A stretch of DNA of 45,594 nt from Planctomycetaceae bacterium (GCA_012719125.1 JAAYAY010000150.1:1-45594), one strand, 5' to 3'; counted from the first letter of the stretch, positions 33,536 to 41,929 are shown. Notes: generated from the sequence alone by a model not told the origin. Made by a program: numbers and translations.

Positions 33536-34987
33536 TCACGCGGGAGCGCCGATGCGTCGCCGGAGGAAATCGCGGCCTCCCAGGAGTTGTTGGATGTCAG
33601 GCACATTGGGATCGGCGCCGGATAGATCCTCGAGGGCGTACATCCGGCACGGGTAGGTTCGGTTGATTCGGCCAAATCGTCCTTCGAGTTGGGCCAGTTG
33701 CGACCGGTTGGCGGGAAGGTCGTAATGGATGACGCGTCGGACGCGGTTCAAATCGCTTTCTTCGCCGAGGGCCCCGGGCGTGGCCAACAGAATGCCGCCA
33801 CCGGTGACAAAGTCCTTCATGGCCTGCTGGCGTTCGGAGTATCGCAGCCCGCCGTTGATAACCACGGACGGGCGGCCAATTTGGGAGAGCGTCTGGTGCA
33901 GGTAGGCGACGGTGTCGGCGTAGGCCGAGAGGACACAGACTCTTCCCGGCCGGCCATCGGTGACGTCGCCGAGCAGCTCCAGCAGGCAGTGACGTTTGGC
34001 GTCCAACTCGATCTGCTGGAAAAGATCGAATGCCTCCTGGACGAATTGGAGGTAGGATCGGCGGGCTTCCGGTGAGAAACTCAGACGAGGCAGGTCTTCG
34101 ATCTCGGTGGGGTCTCCGTGTTGCGTTTCAGGGACGGCCTCCAGTCGGTGCAGGGAAGCTCGCCCCAGTTTCCGGCCCATGACCTCGAGGGTGCGCCGTG
34201 CCGCGTAGGGGCTGGAGGCGGCGCGGCGGACCAGAAGCTGCGTCTCGAAACGGAATGGGCCGTCCGTTTCGAGCGATTGATTGAGCCGTGCCTGGACCAG
34301 GCGAAGGAAGTTGACTTCCTGGTCGCTGCGGGTGTACTCGGCCACTCTCCAGGTGACCTCCGGGAGTTCGATCGTGTTGCCGCTCCAATCGGAGATTTCG
34401 CCCTGCCAGTCGGTGACGTGAAAGGCCGGAAGGGGATTCGGGTCGTCACTGCCGGTCTGCAGCAGAGGCGCTGCGCCGATCAACAGGGAACGCTTGACGG
34501 AGCCGGCGGCCAGCATCTGCCGGTAGAGGTCGAGCGGACGATAGCGCGAATCGGCCTGCACCTCGGCCAGGATCACCACGTCCCAAGAGGCGGAGACGAG
34601 AGCCTTTTGCACCTCGGGCCGCCGGGCCGTATCGCAGGGCACGATGGCCACAATCGGCTCGCGCCAAGGCTCGGCGGCGGCAGACAACTCACGGAACGCA
34701 CGGACGTACATGAATTGGACCGGCACTTGAGTGACCAGGCTCTGAAGCCGGGACCTCCACAGCATGCCGATCGGCGAGGGGGTGACGACTAGGACCCGAC
34801 GGGCCTGCTGGTGATCGACCAAGTGCCGGACGATCTGGCTGGCGATCAGCACCCGCCCCAGCCCAGGGGGAGTAATCAGGAAGTGATGGGGAGCCGCTTC
34901 TTCGTGGAGAAAGTCGGCGGCAAGTTCCGCCTGGAAGGCGTGGCATCCCCACTCCCAGAAGGTTTTACGAATCGTTTCCCGAGTCAT
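33536..34987 (-). CDS. SNF2/RapA-like helicase homologue with degenerate ATPase motifs
   Basis: A 483-residue protein shaped like an SF2 helicase of the SNF2/RapA group but with motor motifs lost. The Walker A region reads TPPGLGRVLIAS in place of GLGKT, so the essential Lys is replaced by Arg and Thr by Val. The DEAH position reads ILAEVQADS. Motif III reads LIGAAP. The second RecA-like domain is better preserved: VCVLSAYADTVAYL, ATPGALGEESDLNRVRRVIHYDLP and QLEGRFGRINRT, which keeps the GR.GR pattern of motif VI. It is probably not an ATP-driven translocase; a structural or regulatory role is inferred. The ATG at 34987 overlaps the ubiX stop by 4 nt (ATGA). The frame extends further upstream over ubiX, but that part is antisense-like. 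Confidence 0.75.
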   Translation of the reverse strand: MTRETIRKTFWEWGCHAFQAELAADFLHEEAAPHHFLITPPGLGRVLIASQIVRHLVDHQQARRVLVVTPSPIGMLWRSRLQSLVTQVPVQFMYVRAFRELSAAAEPWREPIVAIVPCDTARRPEVQKALVSASWDVVILAEVQADSRYRPLDLYRQMLAAGSVKRSLLIGAAPLLQTGSDDPNPLPAFHVTDWQGEISDWSGNTIELPEVTWRVAEYTRSDQEVNFLRLVQARLNQSLETDGPFRFETQLLVRRAASSPYAARRTLEVMGRKLGRASLHRLEAVPETQHGDPTEIEDLPRLSFSPEARRSYLQFVQEAFDLFQQIELDAKRHCLLELLGDVTDGRPGRVCVLSAYADTVAYLHQTLSQIGRPSVVINGGLRYSERQQAMKDFVTGGGILLATPGALGEESDLNRVRRVIHYDLPANRSQLAQLEGRFGRINRTYPCRMYALEDLSGADPNVPDIQQLLGGRDFLRRRIGAPA

Positions 34988-35580
34988 GCGAAATCCCCGA
35001 TTCGTTCGTTGGTTGGTTTGTCGCCCCAGCGGCAGAAGAGGCGATGGTCGATTTCGAGGTAATCGAAAGCCTTGCCGACGGTGTGGTCGACGAGGTCCTC
35101 GATTGTTTCGGGTCGATGATAGAAGGCCGGCATGGGCGGGAGAATCAGAGCCCCCAGGTCGGCGGCCTCGACCATCAGTTTGAGGTGGCCTTTGTGGAGG
35201 GGGGTTTCCCGCACGACCAGCACGAGCTTTCGCTTCTCTTTCAGGCAGACGTCGGCCGCTCGGGCAACCAGGTTGTCGGCGTAGGAATTGACGATGCCCG
35301 AGAGGCTTTTCACGCTGCAGGGGATGACGATCATGCCGCCGGTCTTGAAGGAGCCGGAGGCGATCGTGGCGGCCAGGTTGTCGGGGCGGTGGACGACGTC
35401 GGCCATGGCCGCGACTTCGTCTTCCTTGTATCCGGTTTCGAGCCGGATATTGACCCGGGCATCGTCGGAGAGGATCAGGTGGGTTTCGACATCCTCCACG
35501 GCGCGCAGGTGGAGAAGGGTGCGGATCCCGTAGATCACACCCGAGGCGCCGGTCAAGGCAACAATGATTCGCCGTTTCAT
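34984..35580 (-). CDS. ubiX: Flavin prenyltransferase UbiX
   Basis: A 198-residue enzyme that prenylates FMN to make the cofactor of UbiD-type decarboxylases. Motifs of the family: IIVALTGASGVIYGIRTL (FMN-binding loop, residues 4-21), SGSFKTGGMIVIPCSVKSLSGI, DVCLKEKRKLVLVVRETPLHKGHL (very typical UbiX/Pad1 segment) and LILPPMPAFYHRPETIEDLVDHTVGK. The length matches the family. No ubiD is in the window. Its stop overlaps the start of the helicase-like gene by 4 nt, and the GH13 gene ends 43 nt upstream in the same direction. Confidence 0.95.
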   Translation of the reverse strand: MKRRIIVALTGASGVIYGIRTLLHLRAVEDVETHLILSDDARVNIRLETGYKEDEVAAMADVVHRPDNLAATIASGSFKTGGMIVIPCSVKSLSGIVNSYADNLVARAADVCLKEKRKLVLVVRETPLHKGHLKLMVEAADLGALILPPMPAFYHRPETIEDLVDHTVGKAFDYLEIDHRLFCRWGDKPTNERIGDFA

Positions 35581-35623
35581 AGACTTGATTGTACACCGCG
35601 CTGCCTGGATTGACAGACAGCAC

Positions 35624-37018
35624 TCAGTTCGATCGAAGCTTGGCCACGTAGTAGCCGAAGCCGCCCAGTTTCAGGGCAAGGCTGCCCGGGGTATCTCCAA
35701 CCTGGGCCTCGTCGGCCAGCAAGACGTCGAGACCGGGCTTAGTGGTTGATTGTGGAAGCTGGATCTTCACTTGCTTGGCTTCTTTCGACAGACTCACCAC
35801 CGAGAGAATCGCCTCGTCGGACGTGCGCCGCAGGAAGGAGAGGACTGCCTCGGGGGCGTCGTTGTCGAGCCAGACGACCTCGCCCTGGGTCAGGGCGGGT
35901 TCGGTGTGTCGCAACTTGCACAACTGCCGGCAGAAGGCAAAGCGGGCTTTGCCGGTGGGGGCGTCGCCGGCGGCCCAGTCGACAGGCAGGCGGGCGTAGA
36001 TGCTGTGTTTGGCGGTGTCGGCGACCTCTTGGCCGTTGTAGATAAACGGGACGCCGTCGAGGGTGAACATGAGCGCCAAGGCGGCGTCGACGTGCCGGGT
36101 TCCCCAGGCCTTCTCGACTCGGTTGTCATAAGCATCGTTGGCGATGTCGTGATTGTCGATGAAGCGGATGAACTTGGCGCCGCCGCGGGGGCGTTCGGCG
36201 TGCATCGTCTCCCACTGCTTGCGGAAGGCGGCGGCATTGTCCCATTTGAATCCCCAGCCGTAGTCGAGATCGAAGGCCTTGAGTTGATCTTCCCGTCGCC
36301 TCCCCTCGGCCAACATACCGATATCGGGCCGGATCTTCTCCAGCCGCTCCCGTGCCGTCTCCCAGAAATCCAGGGGCAGCCCGTCGGAGACGTCGCAGCG
36401 AAAGCCGTCGGCGCCGAACTCCGCGACCCAGTACTCCATGTTTTTCCACAGATACTCGCGGAGCTGGGGATTGGCGAGATTCAGCTTGGGAAAGTTCCAC
36501 TGGGCATAGACGATGTTGCCCGCCTCGTCGCGCTGGATGAAGTCAGGGTGTTCTTCGAGAAACACTGCCTTGGGGCCGCAATGGAGATAGACCATGTCGA
36601 GCAGCACCCGCATGCCCAGCCGGTGCGCCTCGCCGATGAACGCTTTCAGGTCGGCATCGGTCCCGTACTCCGGATCGACGTGGTAGTAGTCCTTCATCCG
36701 GTACGGGTTCCGGGGATTGTTCATGCCCGACTTCTTCTGGCGAGGGCTCCAGTGGTCGAGATTCATGTCGTCATCGGAGACGAAGACGGGGCAGAGATAC
36801 ACAATGTCGACGCCGAGTTTGGCCAACTTGGGCAGGCGGGCGGCGGCGGCCGCGAGGGTCCCTTCGGGCGTGAAGGCGCGGGGCTGGATCTGGTACATCA
36901 CGCCGCCGGTGAGCCATTCGGGCGAGGGGCGGGCTTGCCGCTGGTTGAGCGGGACGGCGGTTTCGTCCGCCGCCAGGGTCGTCAAGGTCAGGAGTGTTGC
37001 CAGGGCGAGTTGGGTCAT
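35624..37018 (-). CDS. Secreted alpha-amylase family (GH13) glycosidase
   Basis: A 464-residue protein with a short signal peptide (MTQLALATLLTLTTLAA). The GH13 barrel is complete: YQIQPRAFTPEGTL, LLDMVYLHCG at region I, FGADGFRCDVSDGLP at region II with the catalytic Asp nucleophile, MLAEGRR at region III with the acid/base Glu, and FIDNHDIAN at region IV with the transition-state Asp. A small C-terminal beta domain follows. The expected role is hydrolysis of alpha-glucans in the periplasm; exact specificity is open. The ATG at 37018 has GGAG about 10 nt upstream. The heptamer repeat at 37073-37122 lies just upstream of the gene. Confidence 0.92.
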   Translation of the reverse strand: MTQLALATLLTLTTLAADETAVPLNQRQARPSPEWLTGGVMYQIQPRAFTPEGTLAAAAARLPKLAKLGVDIVYLCPVFVSDDDMNLDHWSPRQKKSGMNNPRNPYRMKDYYHVDPEYGTDADLKAFIGEAHRLGMRVLLDMVYLHCGPKAVFLEEHPDFIQRDEAGNIVYAQWNFPKLNLANPQLREYLWKNMEYWVAEFGADGFRCDVSDGLPLDFWETARERLEKIRPDIGMLAEGRRREDQLKAFDLDYGWGFKWDNAAAFRKQWETMHAERPRGGAKFIRFIDNHDIANDAYDNRVEKAWGTRHVDAALALMFTLDGVPFIYNGQEVADTAKHSIYARLPVDWAAGDAPTGKARFAFCRQLCKLRHTEPALTQGEVVWLDNDAPEAVLSFLRRTSDEAILSVVSLSKEAKQVKIQLPQSTTKPGLDVLLADEAQVGDTPGSLALKLGGFGYYVAKLRSN

Positions 37019-37072
37019 GGGTTGGGGTCTCCTAGATGTTGGAGTCGTCAGTCATAAGACGCGAGCATCTTT

Positions 37073-37122
37073 GAAATCCGAAATCCGAAACGCGAAATCC
37101 GAAACGCGAAATCCGAAACAAA
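37073..37122 (+). repeat. Heptamer tandem repeat (GAAAYSC)n
   Basis: GAAATCC, GAAATCC, GAAACGC, GAAATCC, GAAACGC, GAAATCC, then GAAACAAA. It has the same type and the same terminal GAAATCC-GAAACAAA as 135-173, but on the opposite strand relative to the neighbouring gene. Confidence 0.75.
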
Positions 37123-37206
37123 CCCAGAATCTGAAGATCCAAGGCTCGAAACAAGACCGTGCGTGTCGGCATTCGCATACTGTCCACCGATTCTGGTGAG
37201 GAGCGT

Positions 37207-38610
37207 TCAGTACAGTGTTGCGTTCAGGGGCATGGTGAGTCGTTCGGGGGCCAGGCATTTGGCTCCTTGTTCGTTCTTGTAGAGCCAGACGGCGGTTCCG
37301 GGGACCGTGCTGACGACAAGGTCCGGACGCCCGTTGCCGGTGACGTCGGCCAGGTGAATCATATAGCGGAGCGGGTCCGCATCGTCCGGGATCTGGAGGC
37401 CCGGTGGCATGGGGGTGGCAAAGTTGGCTCGTTTGCGGCCGGTTGCGTCGAGCAGGGCGCGGGTTTGACCGCAGAAGATCAGGTCTTCGCCGGTTCCGAA
37501 CCAATCGACGAGCCGGTGCTGCCTGCTGCGCATGGTGACGTAGCGTCCGAGCAGGCGGCCTTGCTCGTCGAGGACCAACAAGGGTGCGTTTCCCCACGGT
37601 TGATGGCAGATATCGACGACCAGCTCTCGTCCGGGGATGTCTTTGGCGAGTTCTCCGAAGAAGACCGATTCGAAGTGAAGGCCCGTGACGCCCCATAGGA
37701 TATTGCCGTTTCCGTCGAGCATATCCATGCGATTGCCACCGCAGTGGGTGAGCAGGAGCCGCTTGTCTTCGGGCTCTTTCCCATCTTGGAAGAGGCGGAT
37801 TGCGTCGGCATGGCCGCCGCTGCGGCAGGCTTCATTGGGGAGTTTCCAGCGAAGTGACCCGTCGGCGTTCAGGGCGGCATAGCCGGCGATGATCTCGTCG
37901 CGGCCGTCGCCGTCGAGGTCGACGGGGAAGGGCTGGTGGGCGGTTCGGTAGCCGCCCGGTTTGGCGACGCGCCAGAGTGGCTTGCCGTCGACATCGTAGG
38001 CCCAGATCTGGGTATAACGAGTTTTGACGAGCATGTCGGATGCCCGGTCGCCGCCGGAGAGGTTGCAGAAGGTGAGGCAATCGGAGGCGTCTTTGGGTAT
38101 CTCGAACTGGCGCAGCTCCTTGCCGGTGGCGCCCTCGAGAACGACCACGCGCCGGTCGGCCGCGACGACGACTTCGTTGCGGCTATCGCCGTCGAGGTCG
38201 TGGATCTGGCAGGCCACGTCGTGGTGGATGGCGTTTCGAGCGTCGGGATTGCCCCATCGCCACAAAACGGAGCCGTCGAGGGTCTGTACCACGACCGACG
38301 ACGTGTAGTGGATATCGTTGCCGGGCACACCGTTCTTTGCACTGACGAGTTCAGCAATCCCGTCGCCGGTCAGGTCGCCGACGACCAGCCAGCCGCCGGC
38401 GTAGGCGGGGTCGACGGTGATTGTCTTCCAGGGCTGAACTTGTGGGACGTGGTCGTTTGAGAGGTCGTTGACGTGGACATCGAAACGGGAAGGCGTCTCG
38501 TCGGCGAGATTCCTGGTTGCGATGGCGGCTTGATCGGCTGCGACTGTCTGGATCGCAAGTCCGCACAGAGACAGCAGACAGGCGGCAAGGATTGCACGGT
38601 GACTCTTCAT
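37207..38610 (-). CDS. Exported FG-GAP/VCBS-type propeller protein
   Basis: A 467-residue protein; residues 1 to about 24 are a signal peptide (LAACLLSLCGLAIQTVAA). The body has acidic FG-GAP/VCBS calcium loops: VGDLTGDGIAELVS, HDLDGDSRNEVVVA, DLDGDGRDEIIAG, DGNGNILWG, DVTGNGRPDLVVS. It has no catalytic signature. It may bind polysaccharide or a surface partner; its neighbours are glycan enzymes. I chose the ATG at 38610, with GAGGAG about 9 nt upstream, over starts up to 38664, which run into an octamer repeat. Confidence 0.82.
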   Translation of the reverse strand: MKSHRAILAACLLSLCGLAIQTVAADQAAIATRNLADETPSRFDVHVNDLSNDHVPQVQPWKTITVDPAYAGGWLVVGDLTGDGIAELVSAKNGVPGNDIHYTSSVVVQTLDGSVLWRWGNPDARNAIHHDVACQIHDLDGDSRNEVVVAADRRVVVLEGATGKELRQFEIPKDASDCLTFCNLSGGDRASDMLVKTRYTQIWAYDVDGKPLWRVAKPGGYRTAHQPFPVDLDGDGRDEIIAGYAALNADGSLRWKLPNEACRSGGHADAIRLFQDGKEPEDKRLLLTHCGGNRMDMLDGNGNILWGVTGLHFESVFFGELAKDIPGRELVVDICHQPWGNAPLLVLDEQGRLLGRYVTMRSRQHRLVDWFGTGEDLIFCGQTRALLDATGRKRANFATPMPPGLQIPDDADPLRYMIHLADVTGNGRPDLVVSTVPGTAVWLYKNEQGAKCLAPERLTMPLNATLY

Positions 38611-38628
38611 GGCAATCATCTCCTCGTC

Positions 38629-38659
38629 CTTCCATCTTTCCATCATTCCAACATTCCTC
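38629..38659 (-). repeat. Octamer tandem repeat (GGAATGRT)n
   Basis: Read on the minus strand: GGAATGTT, GGAATGAT, GGAAAGAT, GGAAGG, immediately upstream of the FG-GAP gene. A related run lies at 41904-41929. Confidence 0.55.
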
Positions 38660-38672
38660 TTCACACCGATCA

Positions 38673-38766
38673 GCTGATGAAAAAGGGGACAGGCACCGCA
38701 ACCGGTAGTTTGTCCGGTGATGCAAGGTTTCGGGATGTTGCGGAGCCAGTCCCCATTTTCATCAGC
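38673..38766. repeat. 94-bp element with inverted ends, copy 1
   Basis: The ends GCTGATGAAAAAGGGGACAG... and ...CTGGAGCC-type CCAGTCCCCATTTTCATCAGC are inverted repeats of 27 nt with three mismatches (A against T pairs). The interior has ACCGGTAGTTTGTCCGGTG. It is followed after a short gap by a near-identical copy at 38774-38865. It has no coding capacity of its own, so it is miniature-element-like. Confidence 0.8.
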
Positions 38767-38773
38767 CCACCCA

Positions 38774-38865
38774 CGACGAAAAAGGGGACAGGCACCGCAA
38801 CCGGTAGTCTGTCCGGTGATGCAGGGTTTCGGGATGTTGCGGAGCCAGTCCCCATTTTCATCAGC
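38774..38865. repeat. 94-bp element with inverted ends, copy 2
   Basis: The second copy, in the same orientation; the core from AAAAAGGGGACAGG to CATTTTCATCAGC differs at about two bases from copy 1. It ends 5 nt before the stop codon of the enolase-superfamily gene. Confidence 0.8.
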
Positions 38866-38870
38866 CCAGG

Positions 38871-40061
38871 CTAGGTCTGCCCGGGCATGGGGTACCAGTC
38901 GGGGCGGCGAGGGTCTTCGTGGAAGCGGGCGTAGTAGTCGCCTTTTTCTTCGAAGTACTTTTCGTAGTGCTTCATCTTGTCTTCGTCGAGCTGGACGCCG
39001 AGTCCCGGTCCGGAAGGGACGGCGATGGCGCCGTTTTCGTAGGGCAGCTTGCCGCCGACGATGATGTCGTCTTCCAGGTAGTGGTAGTGGGCGTCGCCGG
39101 CAAAGGGCATGGCGGGAATGGTCGAGGCCGTGTGGATCATTGCGGCCAGTTCGACGCCGAACTCGGCTCCGGAGTGCATGGCCACGGCCAGGTTAAAGGT
39201 GCGGCAGACGGCACAGAGATCCTTGACGCCCCGCGGCCCCTCCCAGTAATGGAGGTCGGTGAGGATGATATCGACAGCGTCGATGCGAATGGCCGGTCCG
39301 AGGTCGTCGAACTTGTTGGGATACATATTCGTCGCCAGGGGGATGCGGACCTGCTGGCGGACGGCCCGCATGCCTTCGAGGCCCCAGGCGGGGTCCTCGA
39401 AGTACTCGACGCCGAGTCCTTCGAGACGCTGCCCGACGCGAACGGCGGTGGGGACGGACCAAGTGCCGTTGGGGTCGATGCGCAGGCCGAAGTCGGGACC
39501 GAGCCGGTCGCGGCAGAGTTCGAGGACGCGGGCTTCTTCCATGGGGGGCATGACGCCGGCCTTCAGCTTCATGGCGTTGACGCCGAGGGTCTCGTGCAGT
39601 TCGACGCACAGGTCGGCCTGATCTTCGGCGGTCGTATCGTCGCCACCGCCGGGCCGATCGTAGCGCCAGAAGAGGTAGGCGATCATGGGCACGGCGTCGC
39701 GGACCTTGCCGCCGAGCAGTTGGCACACGGGCACGCCGGCCGCCTTGCCCTGGATGTCGAGGCAGGCGATCTCGATGGCGCCGTAGAGTCGCGAGTTGGA
39801 GAGGTAGTAGATACTGCGGAGGACCTTGAGCTTGATCGCCTCCAGGTCGAAGGGGTTCATGCCGAGGATCCGCGGCTTGAGCTTGGTCAGGGCGCCCCGC
39901 TGATCGCCGCCGCCTACTTCACCCAGGCCGACGATCCCCTCGTCGGTGATCAGTTCGAGAACGGTCCGCATCATATAGCCGGGATGGACCCCGGTGTTGT
40001 GCCGCAACATGGAGTTCATGGGGATGGCCACGGTACGGACACGCATGTCGACGATTTTCAT
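38871..40061 (-). CDS. Enolase-superfamily sugar-acid dehydratase, glucarate dehydratase-like
   Basis: A 396-residue cytosolic TIM-barrel enzyme of the mandelate racemase/muconate lactonizing group. The catalytic set matches the glucarate dehydratase type: NAMKLKAGV (Lys-x-Lys), LRIDPNGTW (metal Asp), EYFEDPAW (metal Glu), LATNMY (metal Asn, as in GlucD), IILTDLHYWEG (Asp of the dyad) and AVAMHSGAEFGVELA (His of the dyad). Expected reaction: Mg-dependent dehydration of glucarate, galactarate or a related aldarate to a keto-deoxy acid. This fits catabolism of uronic acids from xylan or pectin. The start at 40061 has no strong ribosome binding site; it is downstream of the GH10/SDR/MFS group in the same direction. 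Confidence 0.88.
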   Translation of the reverse strand: MKIVDMRVRTVAIPMNSMLRHNTGVHPGYMMRTVLELITDEGIVGLGEVGGGDQRGALTKLKPRILGMNPFDLEAIKLKVLRSIYYLSNSRLYGAIEIACLDIQGKAAGVPVCQLLGGKVRDAVPMIAYLFWRYDRPGGGDDTTAEDQADLCVELHETLGVNAMKLKAGVMPPMEEARVLELCRDRLGPDFGLRIDPNGTWSVPTAVRVGQRLEGLGVEYFEDPAWGLEGMRAVRQQVRIPLATNMYPNKFDDLGPAIRIDAVDIILTDLHYWEGPRGVKDLCAVCRTFNLAVAMHSGAEFGVELAAMIHTASTIPAMPFAGDAHYHYLEDDIIVGGKLPYENGAIAVPSGPGLGVQLDEDKMKHYEKYFEEKGDYYARFHEDPRRPDWYPMPGQT

Positions 40062-40322
40062 GAGTAAGTCTTTCTTGGTGTTTGATAACCCTCTGTAAGT
40101 GGTAGTTGTTCCTTTTGCGAAGTGGGCATATTACCTAGCTTCACGGCGTTTTGGTCAACTTTTCCTCGAAATCACGTTTTCTGACACTTACTCCCTGTTG
40201 GAGGGGAATTCTCGGAATCGGTGCTTGCGGTGATCGGGCGGGGGGTAAAACAGGCACGTGGATATGGGTGGACGGTGTCATCGTCGTAACTGATTGGGCG
40301 AATGGGAACATGGTAGATCAGG

Positions 40323-40342
40323 GGCCTCGCTTACGCGTCGGG
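40323..40342 (-). repeat. Solitary REP-like unit, 29 kb from the RAYT
   Basis: GGCCTCGCTTACGCGTCGGG is an exact reverse complement of the REP consensus near the RAYT at 10059. A perfect isolated copy shows the element is dispersed, not only clustered around its transposase. Confidence 0.85.
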
Positions 40343-40443
40343 TTACTGGCGATGGGACCAGCTTAGCAGAATGTGTACATTTGTCAAGTAGATTTTTGAA
40401 CCCCCTCTGCCTAGGGGACTGATGGTTGGCATTTTGTGAGAGA

Positions 40444-40470
40444 GCGTTTGCTCGCGGAGCGAACAACGAC
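40444..40470 (-). repeat. 3'-gene stem-loop element, short copy
   Basis: Read on the minus strand it begins GTCGTTGTTCGCTCCGCGAG and starts directly after the TAA stop of the GH10 gene. It matches the first 27 nt of the element at 27439 at 24 positions. It keeps the small hairpin TTGTTCGC-TCC-GCGAGCAA but lacks the second long arm. Confidence 0.65.
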
Positions 40471-41838
40471 TTACGGCATGGTGAGCGTTGTCTTGGCGGT
40501 TCTGTCCGGGGTGAGCGTGAATTGGAACTGGCCGGTCGTGCCGGCATGGCGGACTTCGATGTCGTAGGCGCCGCGGAAGCCGCGGAAGGTGAGCGTGCCG
40601 TCGGATGCTGATTTGGAGGTCAGGTTGGTTTTCCAGTCGTGATTGATCAGTTGATCGAGGGCCTGGTAAGCCGGTTTTGGGTTGAAGTCCTCGTCGGCCA
40701 GTCCGCCGCCGGCGACGCCCTCGTTGCCGTGGGCAGTGCCGTCGCCCAGGTTCCACCAGGTGATGCCGGCCATTTTCGGGGCGGAGAACCAGAGACGGTA
40801 GATATCGCGAGTTACACGCTGCTGAATGGCCATGCCGTCGTCGCCGGCCGAACCGATGGTGATTTCGGTAATCCAGAGCGGCAGACCGAACTTGGCGAAC
40901 CTCCCGTAGGTATCGAGTAGCGTGTTCGGATCGCATTGATCGCCACCGACGTAGCCGTCCAACGCCTTCCGGCTGAAGAAGTGGAACTGGAAACCGATCC
41001 CCTCAATGGGAATTCCGTCGTCGAGCAGCTTGCGGCACTGCTGGTAGTAGCGGTTCGTTTCGTCCGAGGGCCAGTTGAAACTGGTCACGTCGTTGATCAT
41101 CAACAGGTTCTCCGGGTGGAATACCTTCTGCTCTTCGGTGAACGCCCAGGGCACATAGGCGGGATGGGTCCGGTCCTCGGAGTACAGGGGAAATTCCTTC
41201 GAGCACACCTGCGACTCGTTCACGCCGTCCCAAATGCGGATATCTCCGGCGTAGCGTTCGGCGATTTCCCGAAAGCGTTGGAGGTAGCGTTGCTTGAGTT
41301 CGTCGGGGTCCTTGGGAATCCACTGCGGATTGTGGGTCCCGTTGTGCCAGACGAGCGGGTGTCCCTTGAGGATGAGCCCGTGCTTCTTGCCGAAGGCGAC
41401 GGCCCGGTCGGGCGGCGGGCGGCGCCAGATGTAGGGGCTGCCTTCTTTGAATCGCAGTTTGCCCGGCTCGGGTTCCAGGTCGTCCCAGTAGAAGGCAATC
41501 GTGGCGAAGTTGAATAGTCTAAGGAACTTCTCCTCGTAGGCCGCGTTCTTCTCTTTCATCTGACCGATGACGAACATGTTGCAGCCGAAGAGGAACTCGT
41601 GCGATTTTTGCACGATCTTCACCTCAGCATCAGCGAGCGGATTGCCCGCGGCGTCGACGATTGTCAAAACCGCATCGCTCTTGCGGTTCTGTTCGATTCC
41701 ATCGTCGATTCTCTTCTGCACGGCCGGATCGTTCCAGCGCTTGAGGTAGTTTTCCGGCAGTTCGGCGTTGGCGAGTGACGCCAGGCTCCAGATCGCAGCG
41801 CCGGCAATCAGGGCGGTAAGGCAGGGTAGTGTCTTCAT
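40471..41838 (-). CDS. Secreted GH10 endo-1,4-beta-xylanase-like protein
   Basis: A 455-residue exported protein. Residues 1-25 are a signal peptide. An N-terminal beta-sandwich (about 50-90; LTIVDAAGNPLADAEVKIVQKSHEFLFGCN) precedes a GH10 barrel: GHPLVWHNGTHNPQW with the conserved Trp-His, IWDGVNESQ with the acid/base Glu, FQFHFF, and LWITEITIGS with the nucleophile Glu, then ITWWNLGDGTA. A C-terminal strand module (DGTLTFRGFRGAYDIEV) resembles a carboxypeptidase-regulatory-like domain. Expected substrate: xylan backbone. It is a paralogue of 42017-43375, 178 nt upstream in the same direction. The stem-loop at 40444 follows its stop directly. Confidence 0.9.
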   Translation of the reverse strand: MKTLPCLTALIAGAAIWSLASLANAELPENYLKRWNDPAVQKRIDDGIEQNRKSDAVLTIVDAAGNPLADAEVKIVQKSHEFLFGCNMFVIGQMKEKNAAYEEKFLRLFNFATIAFYWDDLEPEPGKLRFKEGSPYIWRRPPPDRAVAFGKKHGLILKGHPLVWHNGTHNPQWIPKDPDELKQRYLQRFREIAERYAGDIRIWDGVNESQVCSKEFPLYSEDRTHPAYVPWAFTEEQKVFHPENLLMINDVTSFNWPSDETNRYYQQCRKLLDDGIPIEGIGFQFHFFSRKALDGYVGGDQCDPNTLLDTYGRFAKFGLPLWITEITIGSAGDDGMAIQQRVTRDIYRLWFSAPKMAGITWWNLGDGTAHGNEGVAGGGLADEDFNPKPAYQALDQLINHDWKTNLTSKSASDGTLTFRGFRGAYDIEVRHAGTTGQFQFTLTPDRTAKTTLTMP

Positions 41839-41903
41839 GGCTGTTCTCCAGGAGGATGCGGGGGACAGGTGGCGACGGGTGTGTTCTCAACGTGGTCGGG
41901 AGA

Positions 41904-41929
41904 GTGGAATGGTGGAATGGTGGAATGTG
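41904..41929 (+). repeat. Octamer tandem repeat (GGAATGGT)n
   Basis: Three repeats (TGGAATGG TGGAATGG TGGAATG) in the gap between the two GH10 genes, on the opposite strand to the run at 38629-38659. Confidence 0.5.

Larger units (their letters stand above)
40062..40470. other. Intergenic region between the dehydratase and GH10 genes
   Basis: 409 nt with one isolated REP unit (40323-40342) and the stem-loop element at 40444-40470. No protein-like frame was accepted. Confidence 0.6.

Noticed and set aside
34988-35623. N-terminal extension of the helicase-like gene
   Set aside because: It lies over ubiX in another frame. The ATGA overlap at 34984-34987 gives a natural start.
38473-38874. Plus-strand frame reading KKGTGTATGS repeats
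   Set aside because: It is a read-through of the two 94-bp inverted-end elements and the antisense of the FG-GAP gene start.
40402-40417. Terminator hairpin CCCCT/AGGGG after the GH10 gene
   Set aside because: The stem is only 5 bp and on the minus strand it is followed by A-rich, not U-rich, sequence.
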